Assembly (NCBI GenBank): GCA_016271365.2
Contig: CM057451.1
Location: forward strand, 363,899,501 to 363,963,500
Length of the DNA stretch: 64,000 nucleotides
Reading direction: 5' to 3'
Origin: Neoceratodus forsteri
Taxonomy: Eukaryota > Chordata > Ceratodontiformes > Ceratodontidae
In this document: piece by piece, positions 42,679 through 52,562 of the stretch
How the letters are laid out: each line of letters starts with the position of its first letter
Position numbering within the stretch: position 1 is the stretch's first letter
Notes under the pieces: model-generated
Seen by the model: the letters and a program-made list of their open reading frames with translations, nothing else
Database searches by the model: none
Told to the model about the DNA's origin: nothing
Translations under genes and position numbers: made by a program

Positions 42679-44241
42679 TTTTTTTTTTTTTTTATTCGTT
42701 TTTCCATTGTGCATTTCACACAATACAAATATATTCGAGTAATAGCAATCTCAGGAAATACAGCTATTTAGTAATACAAAATCAGGATTTGTGTACTATT
42801 ACTATAGTGACCTCATATGAGGGGGTCTCATTTTCCCAAATTAAAACTGGTATCGATTGATATCTAAGAAGAGGCCATTGCAACAGACTCATGGACTAAA
42901 TCGAAAATAGATTTCTATAATTTACCAAGGTGTAAAAAAAAAAAAACACCTTTTAACACATCTTGTGTTATATAAGTCCATGTAGATTGAGAAAAGGAAA
43001 CTTACAGCTTATAAGTATTCGACAGCATTAAAACAGGTTTAGCTCCTAATAAAGCCTTACAAAACTTTTCTATTTCAATACAGGCATCCCCTCTTAATAA
43101 AACAGGCTCTAACAGATGGACTTATGAAAAACAGAAGCAAAAGAGGCAATCTGCAGGACTACCACTTCTCATAGCGCTAAAGCAATTAGCTATTTGACCA
43201 TCAGTTTTAAATTATTGCAAAAAAAAAAAAAGTTACTGAATTTTCAGCCCTCATCTTCTTCATCTTCCAGAGAGCGCTGTACAAAGTCTTGCTTAATTAT
43301 TTCAAGTCTTTTGCCTGCTTCTGTCGGATCCGAAAAAATGTAGGTCTTGCCCGCATAGTGAAGTCTCAATCGAGCTGGTAGTTGCAAGGAATGATTGACC
43401 CCCAGAGCTCTAAGTCCTGCACGAACCGCATCGAAACTTTTACGTCTCTGCCTAGTAGCATAGCTTAAGTCCGGAAAAATATATATTCGTTCTCCTGTCT
43501 CGAGATTCAGAGGACCCAAGGATTTGGCTGCCTCCAACACCGTATCCCGTATATGTGCCCCTGCTGTAGTAATCATGATAGTTCGGGGTGTCTCTGCAGC
43601 CGGTTTCCTTCGTGGATTCAGACGGTAGGTTTTGATCGACTGGCCATGTAAATCCAGATGTAGTTGGTTCAGTAGCAGGTCCGTTACAAATTCCTGAAGT
43701 GCTTTACCTTCCTGGGTCTCTGGGACCCCAAGTAGACGCAAGTTACTAGTCCTCATGTTATTTTCCAACATTTCCAGTCGAAGACGTGTGTTCTTGTTTT
43801 CAGCCAGAATCCCAGCCATTGCCGGCGCTGTCGTATTTGCAGAGTCGACCGCTATCTTAGTATCCGCAGCCACCGCATTCATGCGAGATTCCATAACAGT
43901 GAACCTGATGCCTAGATCGTCTACTTTCTTATCTAGGTCCCGAATTGCTTGTAGGACTGTATTGATCGATGGGTCCGGGGCCTTGGATGCCTCAGCTGCT
44001 AGGCCGCTACCATGTGGAATCTCAGCGTGCGTCTCGGTTTTTCGGATCTTGCTGGGTTGTATGGCGGCGTTTTACCCATTCTAATTGGCAAAGGTTACTC
44101 TCCGGTCGTGCCAGGGTCTCAATTCCTTCCTCTGCCAGCAAAAGAAAATAAATATTTCTGCTTTAGATTGCCTTTTTTATTGAAGTTTAGTGGAGCTTCT
44201 GTTCTATGCGTCTGTTCTGTTTGGTTGCTGGCTACGCCCCA
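42679..44241 (-). mobile_element. HAL1-like (ORF1-only) L1-type retroelement
   Basis: This minus-strand element begins at about 44241, encodes only an L1-type ORF1 (44079-43244), has a 540-base 3' UTR and ends in a poly-A tail (T-run 42677-42701). Perfect 13-base target duplications GCACTGCTGTCTT flank it (42666-42678 and 44242-44254). No endonuclease or RT sequence is present. Half-L1 elements of this build (HAL1) are known from mammals and must borrow L1 enzymes. Confidence 0.88.
43244..44079 (-). pseudogene. L1-type ORF1 protein of the HAL1-like element
   Basis: The probable start is ATG 44077-44079 ('MGKTPPYNPARSEKP'). One frameshift near 44035 leads into the long frame, which is open to 43244. 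Domains in order are a short basic N-terminus, a heptad-like coiled coil ('QAIRDLDKKVDDLGIRF', 'TRLRLEMLENNMR'), an RRM starting 'TSNLRLLGVPETQEG', and a C-terminal domain with 'IYIFPDLSYATRQRRKSFDA' and 'PARLRLHYAGKTYIF'. L1 ORF1 proteins form trimers that bind L1 RNA. At about 278 residues it is slightly short for the family. Confidence 0.88.
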
Positions 44242-44254
44242 GCACTGCTGTCTT

Positions 44255-44843
44255 GAAGAACCTTTTCCCTAAGTAGGTTCTGTGCCCAGCCTCCCAATGT
44301 ATTGCTGTGGAGTCTGCATTTGTTAATCATAAGTTAGGGATTCCTGGGGTTTGAAGAAAAATTTACTCACTGTAGCAATGTTGTTTCTTCCAATAGGATC
44401 CGTCCCACTGTGCTTAACAATCCCTAACTTCCCTTCCAGATCCGGGAAAAGGTTCAGACAAGAATCAGTTCGTTCTTGTTGCTTGAGCATTGCTTGTTAC
44501 AGTGCCTTTACAGTTGTTGCTCAGTGGTCTCGGCCACATAATATTTCATTAGTTAGAATTGTTCTGCCTTGTTTAAACTATTTTTGAAACAGTTTTAGTA
44601 TTTTATGGTAGATATTTAGCTAGTTTTAGTGATCACTGCTCACCCTAGCTTTAGAAATAAATCTGACGTTTGACTGCAGTGGTGAGCGTGACCACACAGC
44701 AGATTTTGAATGTCTGTCTAAATTCCATAATTAGCATAAAATTCTAAAAGCTCCGTGGCGGCTCATTTCAGGGAATGATTGCATTTGTTAAGCCTAATGA
44801 AGGACCCCCTTGGAAGAAACAACATTACTACGGTGAGTAATTC
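44255..44843 (+). repeat. DIRS-B 3' end: internal complementary region and right terminal repeat
   Basis: The complementary region (44290-44405) contains TTACTCACTGTAGCAATG, then TTGTTTCTTCCAATAGGATC. Its reverse complement is the outer right repeat (44800-44843: GACCCCCTTGGAAGAAACAA, then ACTACGGTGAGTAATTC). Directly before it, GTTAGGGATTCCTGGGGTTT (44333-44352) is the reverse complement of the element's left-end block as preserved at 16975. This is the same two-end junction arrangement as in DIRS-A1. Confidence 0.8.
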
Positions 44844-44890
44844 TTTCTTCCTTTCTCTCCCTTTGACAGGAGAAGGTTATCGAACATTGT

Positions 44891-45560
44891 TGTTGTTTTT
44901 TTTTTTTGTTTGTTTGTTTTTTGTAGACTTTATTTATTTGCCCTTCTTCGCTGGACGCTCTCCAGTTGGGTCATGGGGCTTACCTTGGCTGATCCCATCC
45001 ATCTGAAGCCCAGGTAATCCTCCTGGAGGCCGGCTCTCCCCTCAGTCCATCTCCATAACCCCCCTGGATCTACATCCTTTGGGAGCAAGGACTACCAACT
45101 TCGATTCTGCACTCTTATCTATGAGTGTCTGGTGGAGATGGGCGCGGAGAGACCAGGAGGGCACCCCCAGCCCGACATTGGATGTGGTGCCTGGGCGCCA
45201 CTAGATCCATCTTTGCCTACCAGTGGGAAGGGGGTATTTCAGGCTATCTTTACCCTCATTGGCTTGGAAGTGCATTACACTTCAGCGCGGCACGTGCACG
45301 CTCCCAAGCACGCCTGCAGAAGCTCTTCCATAGCCAGTCCCCTGCAAGCTGGTTCCTGACTGCTAAGAGCCCCTAGTCACCACCAGAGGCCGCTAGATGG
45401 CAGGAACAGGAATCTCCTTCCTCTCAGGAAAGGAGAGCTGTCCTCCAGACGCTCAGTCCTTTCCTCCCCCGACGGCCCAAGCTCGTTCCCGAACCTGAAT
45501 CACCTGCGTGGCGCGAGGTGTGGCGTACAGTGCCTCAACCCTCAGCACCACCGGGCCAAC
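44891..45560 (-). mobile_element. Poly-A retrocopy of an unidentified transcript
   Basis: A minus-strand insert flanked by 13-base duplications TATCGAACATTGT (44878-44890) and TATTGAACATTGT (45561-45573), one mismatch. On the minus strand it ends AATAAATAAAGTCTAC followed by an A-rich tail with AAAC interruptions (44891-44925). So it has a polyadenylation signal, a tail and target duplications, as L1-type machinery produces. The body is GC-rich, with no RT, EN or tRNA-like promoter and no long ORF. It may be a retrocopied noncoding RNA or mRNA UTR, or a non-autonomous family. Confidence 0.72.
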
Positions 45561-45573
45561 TATTGAACATTGT

Positions 45574-45740
45574 GGTTTTTGTTTTTTTTATCAATTTATT
45601 TTTATTTGCATTTGAACTAGTTAACATAATTTACAGCATACAGCAGTCGTGAAAAAGAACGCTTTTACATATAACATTTGTTGATCTATCCTTACATTCA
45701 AATAGTCATTTGACAACCAAGACTACCCTAGAATACATAC
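45574..45740. other. Unassigned AT-rich sequence between two retrotransposition events
   Basis: Starts with a T-rich run (45576-45592), which could be the tail of another minus-strand retroelement. It continues on the far side of the L1 at 51874. No coding signal was found. Confidence 0.5.
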
Positions 45741-46071
45741 TTTTTTTTTTTTTTATACTTCCTTTATTTTCTCACACATTATTTCAAAGAATCACTTTAC
45801 ACTTAGGTATAAGTCACATGTCAAAACATTCTTTCAGCTTTGATACAGTACTTTAACAACAAGTAATAACAGTACTTAAACATTGGCTACTACCATGGGC
45901 AAGATATTGTTTAAAGGTACACCATTCTTATCGTCTCTACGCTTTCGCATACTAAAAAGTACATTTTACATTCCTATTAAAATCTTTTATTTTATTACTC
46001 TTAGGTCTATCTACAAAATCTATTGGGCTTAACTTCATCTCATTTTTTCCCTTATCTCTTATAGTACTAGA

Positions 46072-49000
46072 TTAGAGGATCTGATCTTGATAGTATTCCC
46101 ATCTGGCCCGTCTTGATACAAAAATCTCTTTCCGATCCTGCAGTTCTGAGGAAATTTGTTCATTTCGTTGGATATTTAAAACTATCTGTTTCCACTCCGC
46201 AATCAAGGGAAGTGATGCCTGTACCCATTTTTTAGTAATGGACTTATAGGCCGAACCGAGCAATATCGCCCACAAGTACAATTTGCCTACATCCTGTATT
46301 TCCATTGGGGGAAGACCTAGCAACAAGTTGATTGGTTCTAACTGGCCCTGGATGCTCAATATATTTTTTATATGTTCCATTATTTGGAGCCAATAACCCG
46401 TTATTTTGGGACAGTCTAGAAAGACATGTTTATATGTGGCTCTCCGCTCATTGCACTCCCTCCAACAATGGGCCGGGCTCCCAGGGGTTCTCAGGGAGAG
46501 GGGACAAGGAAAAATCTTATTCTTACTTTCCATGTGAATTCCCGCCACATGGGCGATGAGGAGGTGGCCCAGGTACATCTCCAAATTTTCATCCAGTCTC
46601 TAAGAGATATATTCTGGCCCAAATCTCTTTCCCACTTTGCCCGTGTGGTGGACATTGTGTGTACTTTCTGACGTATGAGGTACTGGTATATTATTGTTAT
46701 CGCCTTTTCTCCATAGCGCGTGGACCATAACTGTTTAAACGGGGTGTCATCCTCCATTAGAATGGAGCTCTTCTCACTTTGTCTAACATAGCTAGAATTT
46801 GGTAATAGAATAACCTGTCCTTATCTGACCACCCAAATTTTAATTGAGCCTCCTCAAAACTCATTATGTCCATTCTCCGCATCAACTGCCAGGGTTCTTC
46901 CAGGCCTTTTTTGGCTTGATTCTTAAACCACTGGTTGTTAAATTCCTGGTTTAAAGTAAAGTGCCTATACTTCCAGGCATAACACTGAAATGCCTTATTC
47001 TTAGTTCCCATTTGCCATCCTCTCAAAACCGCCTTAGTAGCCTGAGGGACAGTGCGTATGGTTTCTCTTAAATGAGGGAGGGGAGAAAAGACTGGTCAGG
47101 AGAGCGGGCCCTGATGGCCTCGCTAGGTCTATCTGTTTCCATCTTGCGTTATATGTCCTGTTGCCCCATAACAGGGCCAGACGTATCTGCGCTGCCATCC
47201 AATATTCTCTAAGTGAAGGCATAGCCACCCCACCCTCCAGTTTAGGGAGAGACAGTTTCTGGAAGCTGACTCTAGGCCTTTTGTTTTCCCAAAGATATCT
47301 GTTTATAAGCCTTTGCCATGACAAAAGTTCTTTTGAGGACAGAGCACAAGGGACACATTGAAACAAGTATAGAAACCTGGGTAATACATTGATTTTTATG
47401 GTCATGTTCCTTAAATAGAGCGAGGAGGGTATCAGCAACCACCTCTTGAAATCTTGCTTTATCTTCCCCGATTAGGGGATCATAATTCAAGGTAGACAAT
47501 TTCTCTGGATTATTTGGGATTTGAATACCTAAATATTTATATATTCATTATCCCATCTGATTGGGTAACGTTTTTTGAGGGAAGGGGAAGGGGTATAGTT
47601 AAAGGACAAGGCCTCTGACTTGCCCATATTCAGGGTAAATCCCGATATTTTTGTAAACTGCTGAATCCTATTAAAAGTGCCTCTAATGAAGATTCTGGGT
47701 TAGTCAAATAGAGGAGAATATCATCCGCAAACAAGGCTAACTTTTGTTCAGTCCCTCCTAATTCCACTCCCCCTACTTCTAGGGCTTGTCTCAGACTCTG
47801 AGCCAGTGGTTCTATGTAAAAAGGCGAAGAGCAGAGGGGAGAGGGGACAACCTTGTCTTGTCCCTCTATATAACTGGAATCTCTCAGAAATATGACCATT
47901 TGTTCGTATGTACCCTATTGGATTATTATAGAATTTAAAGATGGTGTCTACAAATAGGACTGGGAAATTAAACCTAAGCAGGACCTCTCTTAGATATTTC
48001 CATGAAACGTTGTCAAAGGCTTTTCTGCATTGAGCCTAATAGAATTGCTGGGCTTTTCTGGGCTCTAATTTGCTCAATAATATAGACTGTTCTCCATTAC
48101 ATTATCTTGGGCTTGACTGCGGAATAAATCCACTCTGGTCCATGTTTATTAAGGCGGGGCATAATGAACCAATCTTTTAGCAAGTATGGAAGCCAGCAGT
48201 TTATAATCCGTGTTTAAAATAGATATAGGGCGATAAGATGAGCAGCGGGATAAATCTTTCCCTTCTTTAGGGATCACCGGAATTATTGCCTCCTTCCAGG
48301 AGGGTGGGGTCTCGCCCTTTGGGGAAACTACGAAGGAGAACAGCCTTGTTAGTATCGGGGCTAATATTTTGGAAAGGGTCTTGTAAAATTCACCGGGAAG
48401 CCCGTCTGAGCCCGGGCATTTGCCTGTCTTTAGGTTACCAATTGCTGACTCGACTTCTTTTGTAGTTATTGGGGTCACCAAAGACTTTCCCTGGTCAGCG
48501 GATAAGGTCGGAAGCTCTAAGGCGGCCAAGAATTCCTGAATATCATCTAGGGAGGTACAAGCATCCTCAGAGTAAAGTTCAGAGTAGTAGTAGTGAAAAG
48601 CATCAGAAATTGTGTGCAATCTATCTTTAAGCTCATCCGTTCTAGGATGTCGCACTTTTGTAATAGTAGCTTTGGCCCTACGGGCTCTCAACTGAGCTGC
48701 CACGAGCTTCGTAAACCTCAGCCCCCCATCGTGATATTTATGTCGAAGAAACATCAGTCTCTGCTCTACCTCATAGTCTAATATGGCATTCAATTGTTTT
48801 TTAAGTGAGTTCAGCTCTCGAGAACGGGTTTTGCAGTGATTTACTTTCTGCATCTCTTCTAGGGCCTCTATGCTTGTTTCCAGCAAGAGCTTCTTTTCTT
48901 GCCTTTGCTTTTTCTTATGGGAGGATATTCCTATGATTTTACCCCTCACTATCGCTTTTAATGTGTCCCATAGTATAGCTAAGGTGGTCTCCCTGGTGTC

Positions 49001-49815
49001 ATTTTCTTGCATTGCTTGTGTAACCGTCTCAGATATTGCTTCCTGTACTTCCTTGTCCCTAAGAATGGATACATTAAGTCTCCAAAAGGATCTCCTGTAT
49101 GGTGTTTGTGACTGTATTTTACAAAACACAGGTACATGGTCTGAGAGACAAAGACTCCTGCCACACCTTTTGGATGGTGTTTAGGTGTTCCTTTTGGGTT
49201 ATTAAAAATCTAGGCATGAATACGAGTCATGAACCTGCGAGTAAAAAGTGTCGCCCCTGACCACAGGTGTCTCCATATATCTTCATAGCCTAATCCTTGC
49301 AGAAGGTTCTGAACTTTCCTACCCAGCTTATTTGTTCGCGCCCTAATGGGGCCTGATCCCCCTCCTCCGATATCCAAGTTGAGGTCCCCACCACATACCA
49401 GTCTTCCCTCTGCCCACCCCGCCAACTGTGTAAACAGGTTTCGATACACTGGAAATTCCATAGCTGGGGTGAAATATAGCGAGGCCAGCGTAAACCTCTG
49501 TCCCTCTAAATCGCCTTTCAGGAATACATATCTCCCCTCCTTATCTATTATTTTATCCTTTATCTCAAAGGAAGTTCCCTGCCTAACCAGTATTGCTGTA
49601 CCCCTTCGTCTGCCCCCTTTATATGATGAGGCCACCACCTGAGAGAAGCCTAGCTTCTCAAACTTTTTATGCTCAGCACAAGAGAGATGTGTTTCTTGTA
49701 ATAACATAATATTAACCCTTTGGCGTTTCATTAATTGAAGTATTTTGGTTCGTTTAATAGGATTAGTAATTCCATGCACATTATAAGTGCAAATTGTATA
49801 ACCTTGCTGCGTCAT
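46072..49815 (-). pseudogene. L1 ORF2: AP endonuclease, reverse transcriptase, C-rich domain
   Basis: Start at ATG 49815. EN (49815-49210) shows 'CTYNVHGITNPIKRTKIL', 'MLLQETHLS', 'ASSYKGGRRRGTAIL' and 'LVCGGDLNLDIGG'. The linker and RT start (49129-48149) have 'GKCPGSDGLPGEFYK', 'WKEAIIPVIPKEGKD' and 'YRPISILNTDYKLLASILAK'. The active site FADD (47720-47731) is in 'LALFADDILLYL'. The C-terminus has 'RYLWENKRPRVSFQKLSLP' (about 47300) and a CCHC-like 'CNERRATYKHVFLDCP' (about 46445). About 1248 codons, typical for L1, but with at least six frame breaks. Confidence 0.92.
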
Positions 49816-50704
49816 TTCTGGGGGGTTACTAAATCACTTATTAAATAGCATCTCAACTCAGCAGCTTCGCTCTTTGGTGGTAGCCTCAAGTTCAATAGAC
49901 CAACCGATCTTGTTAGACATTCCACACAATCGTACTTTCGTTTTTGCCCAGTAGTGCCATGTCCTATGTAACATTCAACTGGAACATTCAACATTAAATA
50001 TAAACTATCCCTTAAACAAAACATCAGAGCTTCCAAGGTTGGGGGCTTAGTGACCCACTAGCCCCTTTGTACTCCTATTCTAGGAGAACGAGGAGGATTT
50101 CCAAGCCCACTTTTATCGGGGGACCTCCTCTAGAGCCTCGCTATCGTGGGGCTCCTTAGTAAAAAAGATTATCCGCAACGGGACTCTAGTACCCTGTAGA
50201 CTCCCCTTAAGGCAGCATCTGCCTTGCTGATTTAAGTCCGTTGCAAATCCTAAAGGCTTTCAAGTATTCTCTCCTTAAGATTCAACTTAACTACTGTAGG
50301 ATTCGGTCAGGTCGCTTGGAGAAGGCATAAAGGGGGAGGAGAAAGGAGAGAAAAAAAAAAGGGGGGGGGGACCCCATTCATACAAGTTTGTTACACCTAG
50401 AGTGAACTTATGGATAGCAACCACTGAGTCTTTATTTTTAAGGAGCATAACTTCTCGGGTCCAAGAGTAAGTCTCATGGTTCAGTTTTCCATCCCGTGTA
50501 ATGAGTCAAATTAAAAAGAAAGGCAAAAGTCATACATTCCCAATAGCCCCCACTCGGTCTCTGCATGGAAGAGTGAGGAGAGTCTAGCAACACAAGCCAA
50601 CATACAGCTCCCCAATGGGTACTTTATGTCACAAATTAAATTTTGAAGATTGTACTCAGCCAGTTATCTCCTACGATACAGAAGCTAATCTTCCTCGGTC
50701 TGCT
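49816..50704 (-). other. Long L1 inter-ORF spacer
   Basis: About 890 bases between ORF1 and ORF2 have no long frame that I can match. A homopurine/homopyrimidine run lies at 50345-50371 (A10 then G10 on plus). L1 elements usually have short inter-ORF gaps, so this is unusual. Either a late insertion or a family trait could explain it. Confidence 0.6.
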
Positions 50705-51798
50705 TCAAGTCTGACTGTCCTTGCATGCAGCTTTCTTTTCGAAAAGCTTTTGGAGGATGCGCGTCGCTTCCGATTGCATCTCAGCATAAAGACCCCCCAT
50801 TTTCCTGTTTGGAGTGCGCTGTTTAATTGGTCCCCGATTCCCTGCTTCTTGGTTCCTCCTCTCGTTCACTGCAATATTCCGTTTTTCCATGGCTTCCAAG
50901 GCTTCTTCTGCTGTTGTATAAATCTTTGTTCCTTCGTCCCAGAACACCCTCAGCCTTGCTGGGTAAGGCGTGTTGAAGCGTATTGACTTTTCTCGTAATG
51001 CTTTTAAGATAGGTAGATATTGAACCCTTTGCTTCCGGATCTCAAATGGATAGTCGTGGTCTAGGTATAGCCTATGTGTTAAATACTTTATTTCTTTTTT
51101 TGCCCAGGCTCGTCTGAGGATCTCCTCTTTGGCTAAAAATGAACTGACTTTAAATACAATTGAACGTGGTCGAGCCACCGGGTCTGAGGGCTTAGCTTGA
51201 AGCGACCTATACGCTCTTTCAGTATGGAAAGCGATAGTCGGGGGGAGGTCCAGTGTATCCTTAAGCAGGTTTTCTATGAAAGCTGCCATCGGGGGTGTTT
51301 CCATATTCTCTGGTAACCCATACAGTCGAAGGTTCTCTCTGCGTGAGCACCCTCCAGATCCAGACATTTAGCTTGTAGGTCTGATGTTTGCTTTACTAGA
51401 GTCTGGATTATAGTCACCATTTGCTCAGTGGCATCCTCTGTGGTGGATAATCTTTCTTCCATGTGGGTAATTCGGCTTTCTACTGCTGTTAGTTTTGTTT
51501 GCATGGCACGAAATTCTTGTTTGTTTTCTCGTCTAGATTCCGTTATTTCGTGAAGCAACCTCTCAAATCTCGATCGTGAAAGCTGGTCGTTTTCTCCATC
51601 TGTATCGTATTCGGGTGTCTGCGAGTTCGTTGGTGAGGCTGGCCTGCTCGTAGAGCCGTTTCTCAATCCACTTGCATCCTTGTTGCTCATTTTGGAATCG
51701 TGTCGGTTTTTGCCTCGATTTGCATTCTGTAATTGTCCCCCTGTACCTTTTGACATTTCTGGTTTGATTCTAGCTAGTTTTTGGAGGATATTTTCCAC
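50705..51798 (-). pseudogene. L1 ORF1 (one frameshift)
   Basis: The start ATG is 51798 ('MENILQKLARIK'); a second possible start is 14 codons in. Residues 1-90 are low-complexity and polar. Residues 85-150 form a coiled coil ('ITESRRENKQEF', 'ESRITHMEERLSTTEDATEQ'). A one-base shift near 51350 leads to the second frame (51367-50705), with RRM 'RRENLRLYGLPENMETPP' and C-terminal domain 'YLDHDYPFEIRKQRVQYLP' and 'YPARLRVFWDEGTKIY'. About 365 residues in total, normal for L1 ORF1. It would be an RNA-binding chaperone. Confidence 0.9.
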
Positions 51799-51836
51799 TG
51801 CCTGTGGGGAGCTCTACAGTCTAGGCTTGTAATGGC

Positions 51837-51857
51837 TCCGTGACGTCACCGGAAGTC
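51837..51857 (-). promoter_or_regulatory. L1 5'-terminal CRE plus ETS-type site
   Basis: The first 17 bases of the element, in sense, read GACTTCCGGTGACGTCA. They contain an ETS-type site (ACTTCCGG) and a perfect CRE palindrome (TGACGTCA, 51841-51848). The 5' UTR is only about 60 bases. Position at the very 5' end, bounded by the target duplication, suggests an internal promoter that starts transcription at base 1. This is inference from sequence. Confidence 0.65.
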
Positions 51858-51873
51858 AGAATACATACTTTTT

Positions 51874-52562
51874 AATTCCTAGGTTATGCTGATCCAATAT
51901 GAGGAATAACCAATCAAATAATCTACTGTAAAAGATCTTTGTGTGTTGAGATTGTAGAGTTCAGAAAACACATTTCCCTAGTAAACAGCAAGTGTGGTTT
52001 CTGCCTTGTGCTGAGGCCTAGAAAAAGGACTGGAGTAGCTCATAGATGTGGAATTTCTCCAAGGGAGCCTCAAGCTGGGTCGCCACCACTTTCTCTGTCT
52101 TCCCAACAAGCTCACAGGTTGGTCCCCTGCTCTGTGTGGTCCCGTCACCTGCCATCCCCAGGATTTGCTCTTTGTTCCCCCATGGATAACCACCCCCCAA
52201 TAGGAAGGGTTGCCCCTACCCACGAACAGAGTTGAAGGTTCGGTGTGCGAGCGAGAGGCCGGTTGGTGGTGCAGGATCTACAGCAGTTGGCAGACAACAT
52301 TGTGCGTGGTCAGGTTTTTTTTTTCCCCGCTTTTTGTCCTCACTCTGGAATGTTATGGAGGTAGTGTGTCTTCACGCAGGAAGCATCAAAGCAATGACTT
52401 CCCTCCCCCTTCTTACCACTGGATTCAGACTGTACTGCCACCAGTGGTCACCCAGATGGCACTACTGCAGAAGAGACCAGGAACTTCCCTCCCCCCGAAG
52501 AGACAGTTGTCTGCTGGGATACTGACCCATCCTCCGCCAGCTGGCCCTCCAATGATGTAGGC
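51874..52562. other. Unassigned interval
   Basis: Continues the sequence interrupted by the L1. A T9 run followed by CCCCGC lies at 52317-52330 and may be the tail of a minus-strand retrocopy. No coding frame that I trust and no family recognised. Several overlapping open frames (51939-52525) show no known domain. Confidence 0.5.

Larger units (their letters stand above)
29431..44843 (+). mobile_element. DIRS-B: DIRS-type element with four nested insertions
   Basis: Coding order on the plus strand is ORF1 (29888-32440), RT (32440-33031 and 39775-39900), RNase H (39900-40600), tyrosine recombinase (41226-42665) and a 3' end with complementary region and right repeat (44255-44843). Insertions are a CR1/hairpin composite (30636-31436), DIRS-C (33032-39774), an L2-like 3' end (40600-41225) and a HAL1-like L1 (42679-44241). 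Without them it is about 5.7 kb. The left end is truncated: only an inner part of the repeat remains at 29431. Confidence 0.88.
45741..51857 (-). mobile_element. Full-length L1/Tx1-type LINE
   Basis: A minus-strand two-ORF LINE of about 6.1 kb. The 5' end is at 51857, ORF1 at 51798-50705, ORF2 at 49815-46072. The 3' UTR has AATAAA in sense (45757-45763) and a poly-A tail (T14 at 45741-45754). The target duplication AGAATACATACTTTTT is at 45730-45745 and 51858-51873, which shows that the copy is not 5'-truncated. Both ORFs are frameshifted. Confidence 0.92.

Noticed and set aside
45125..45376. Two overlapping plus-strand frames (83 and 75 codons)
   Set aside because: They run opposite to the poly-A retrocopy, share no domain and overlap in different frames.
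51939..52560. Small open frames on both strands
   Set aside because: No known domain, no conserved start or splice context, and heavy overlap between frames.
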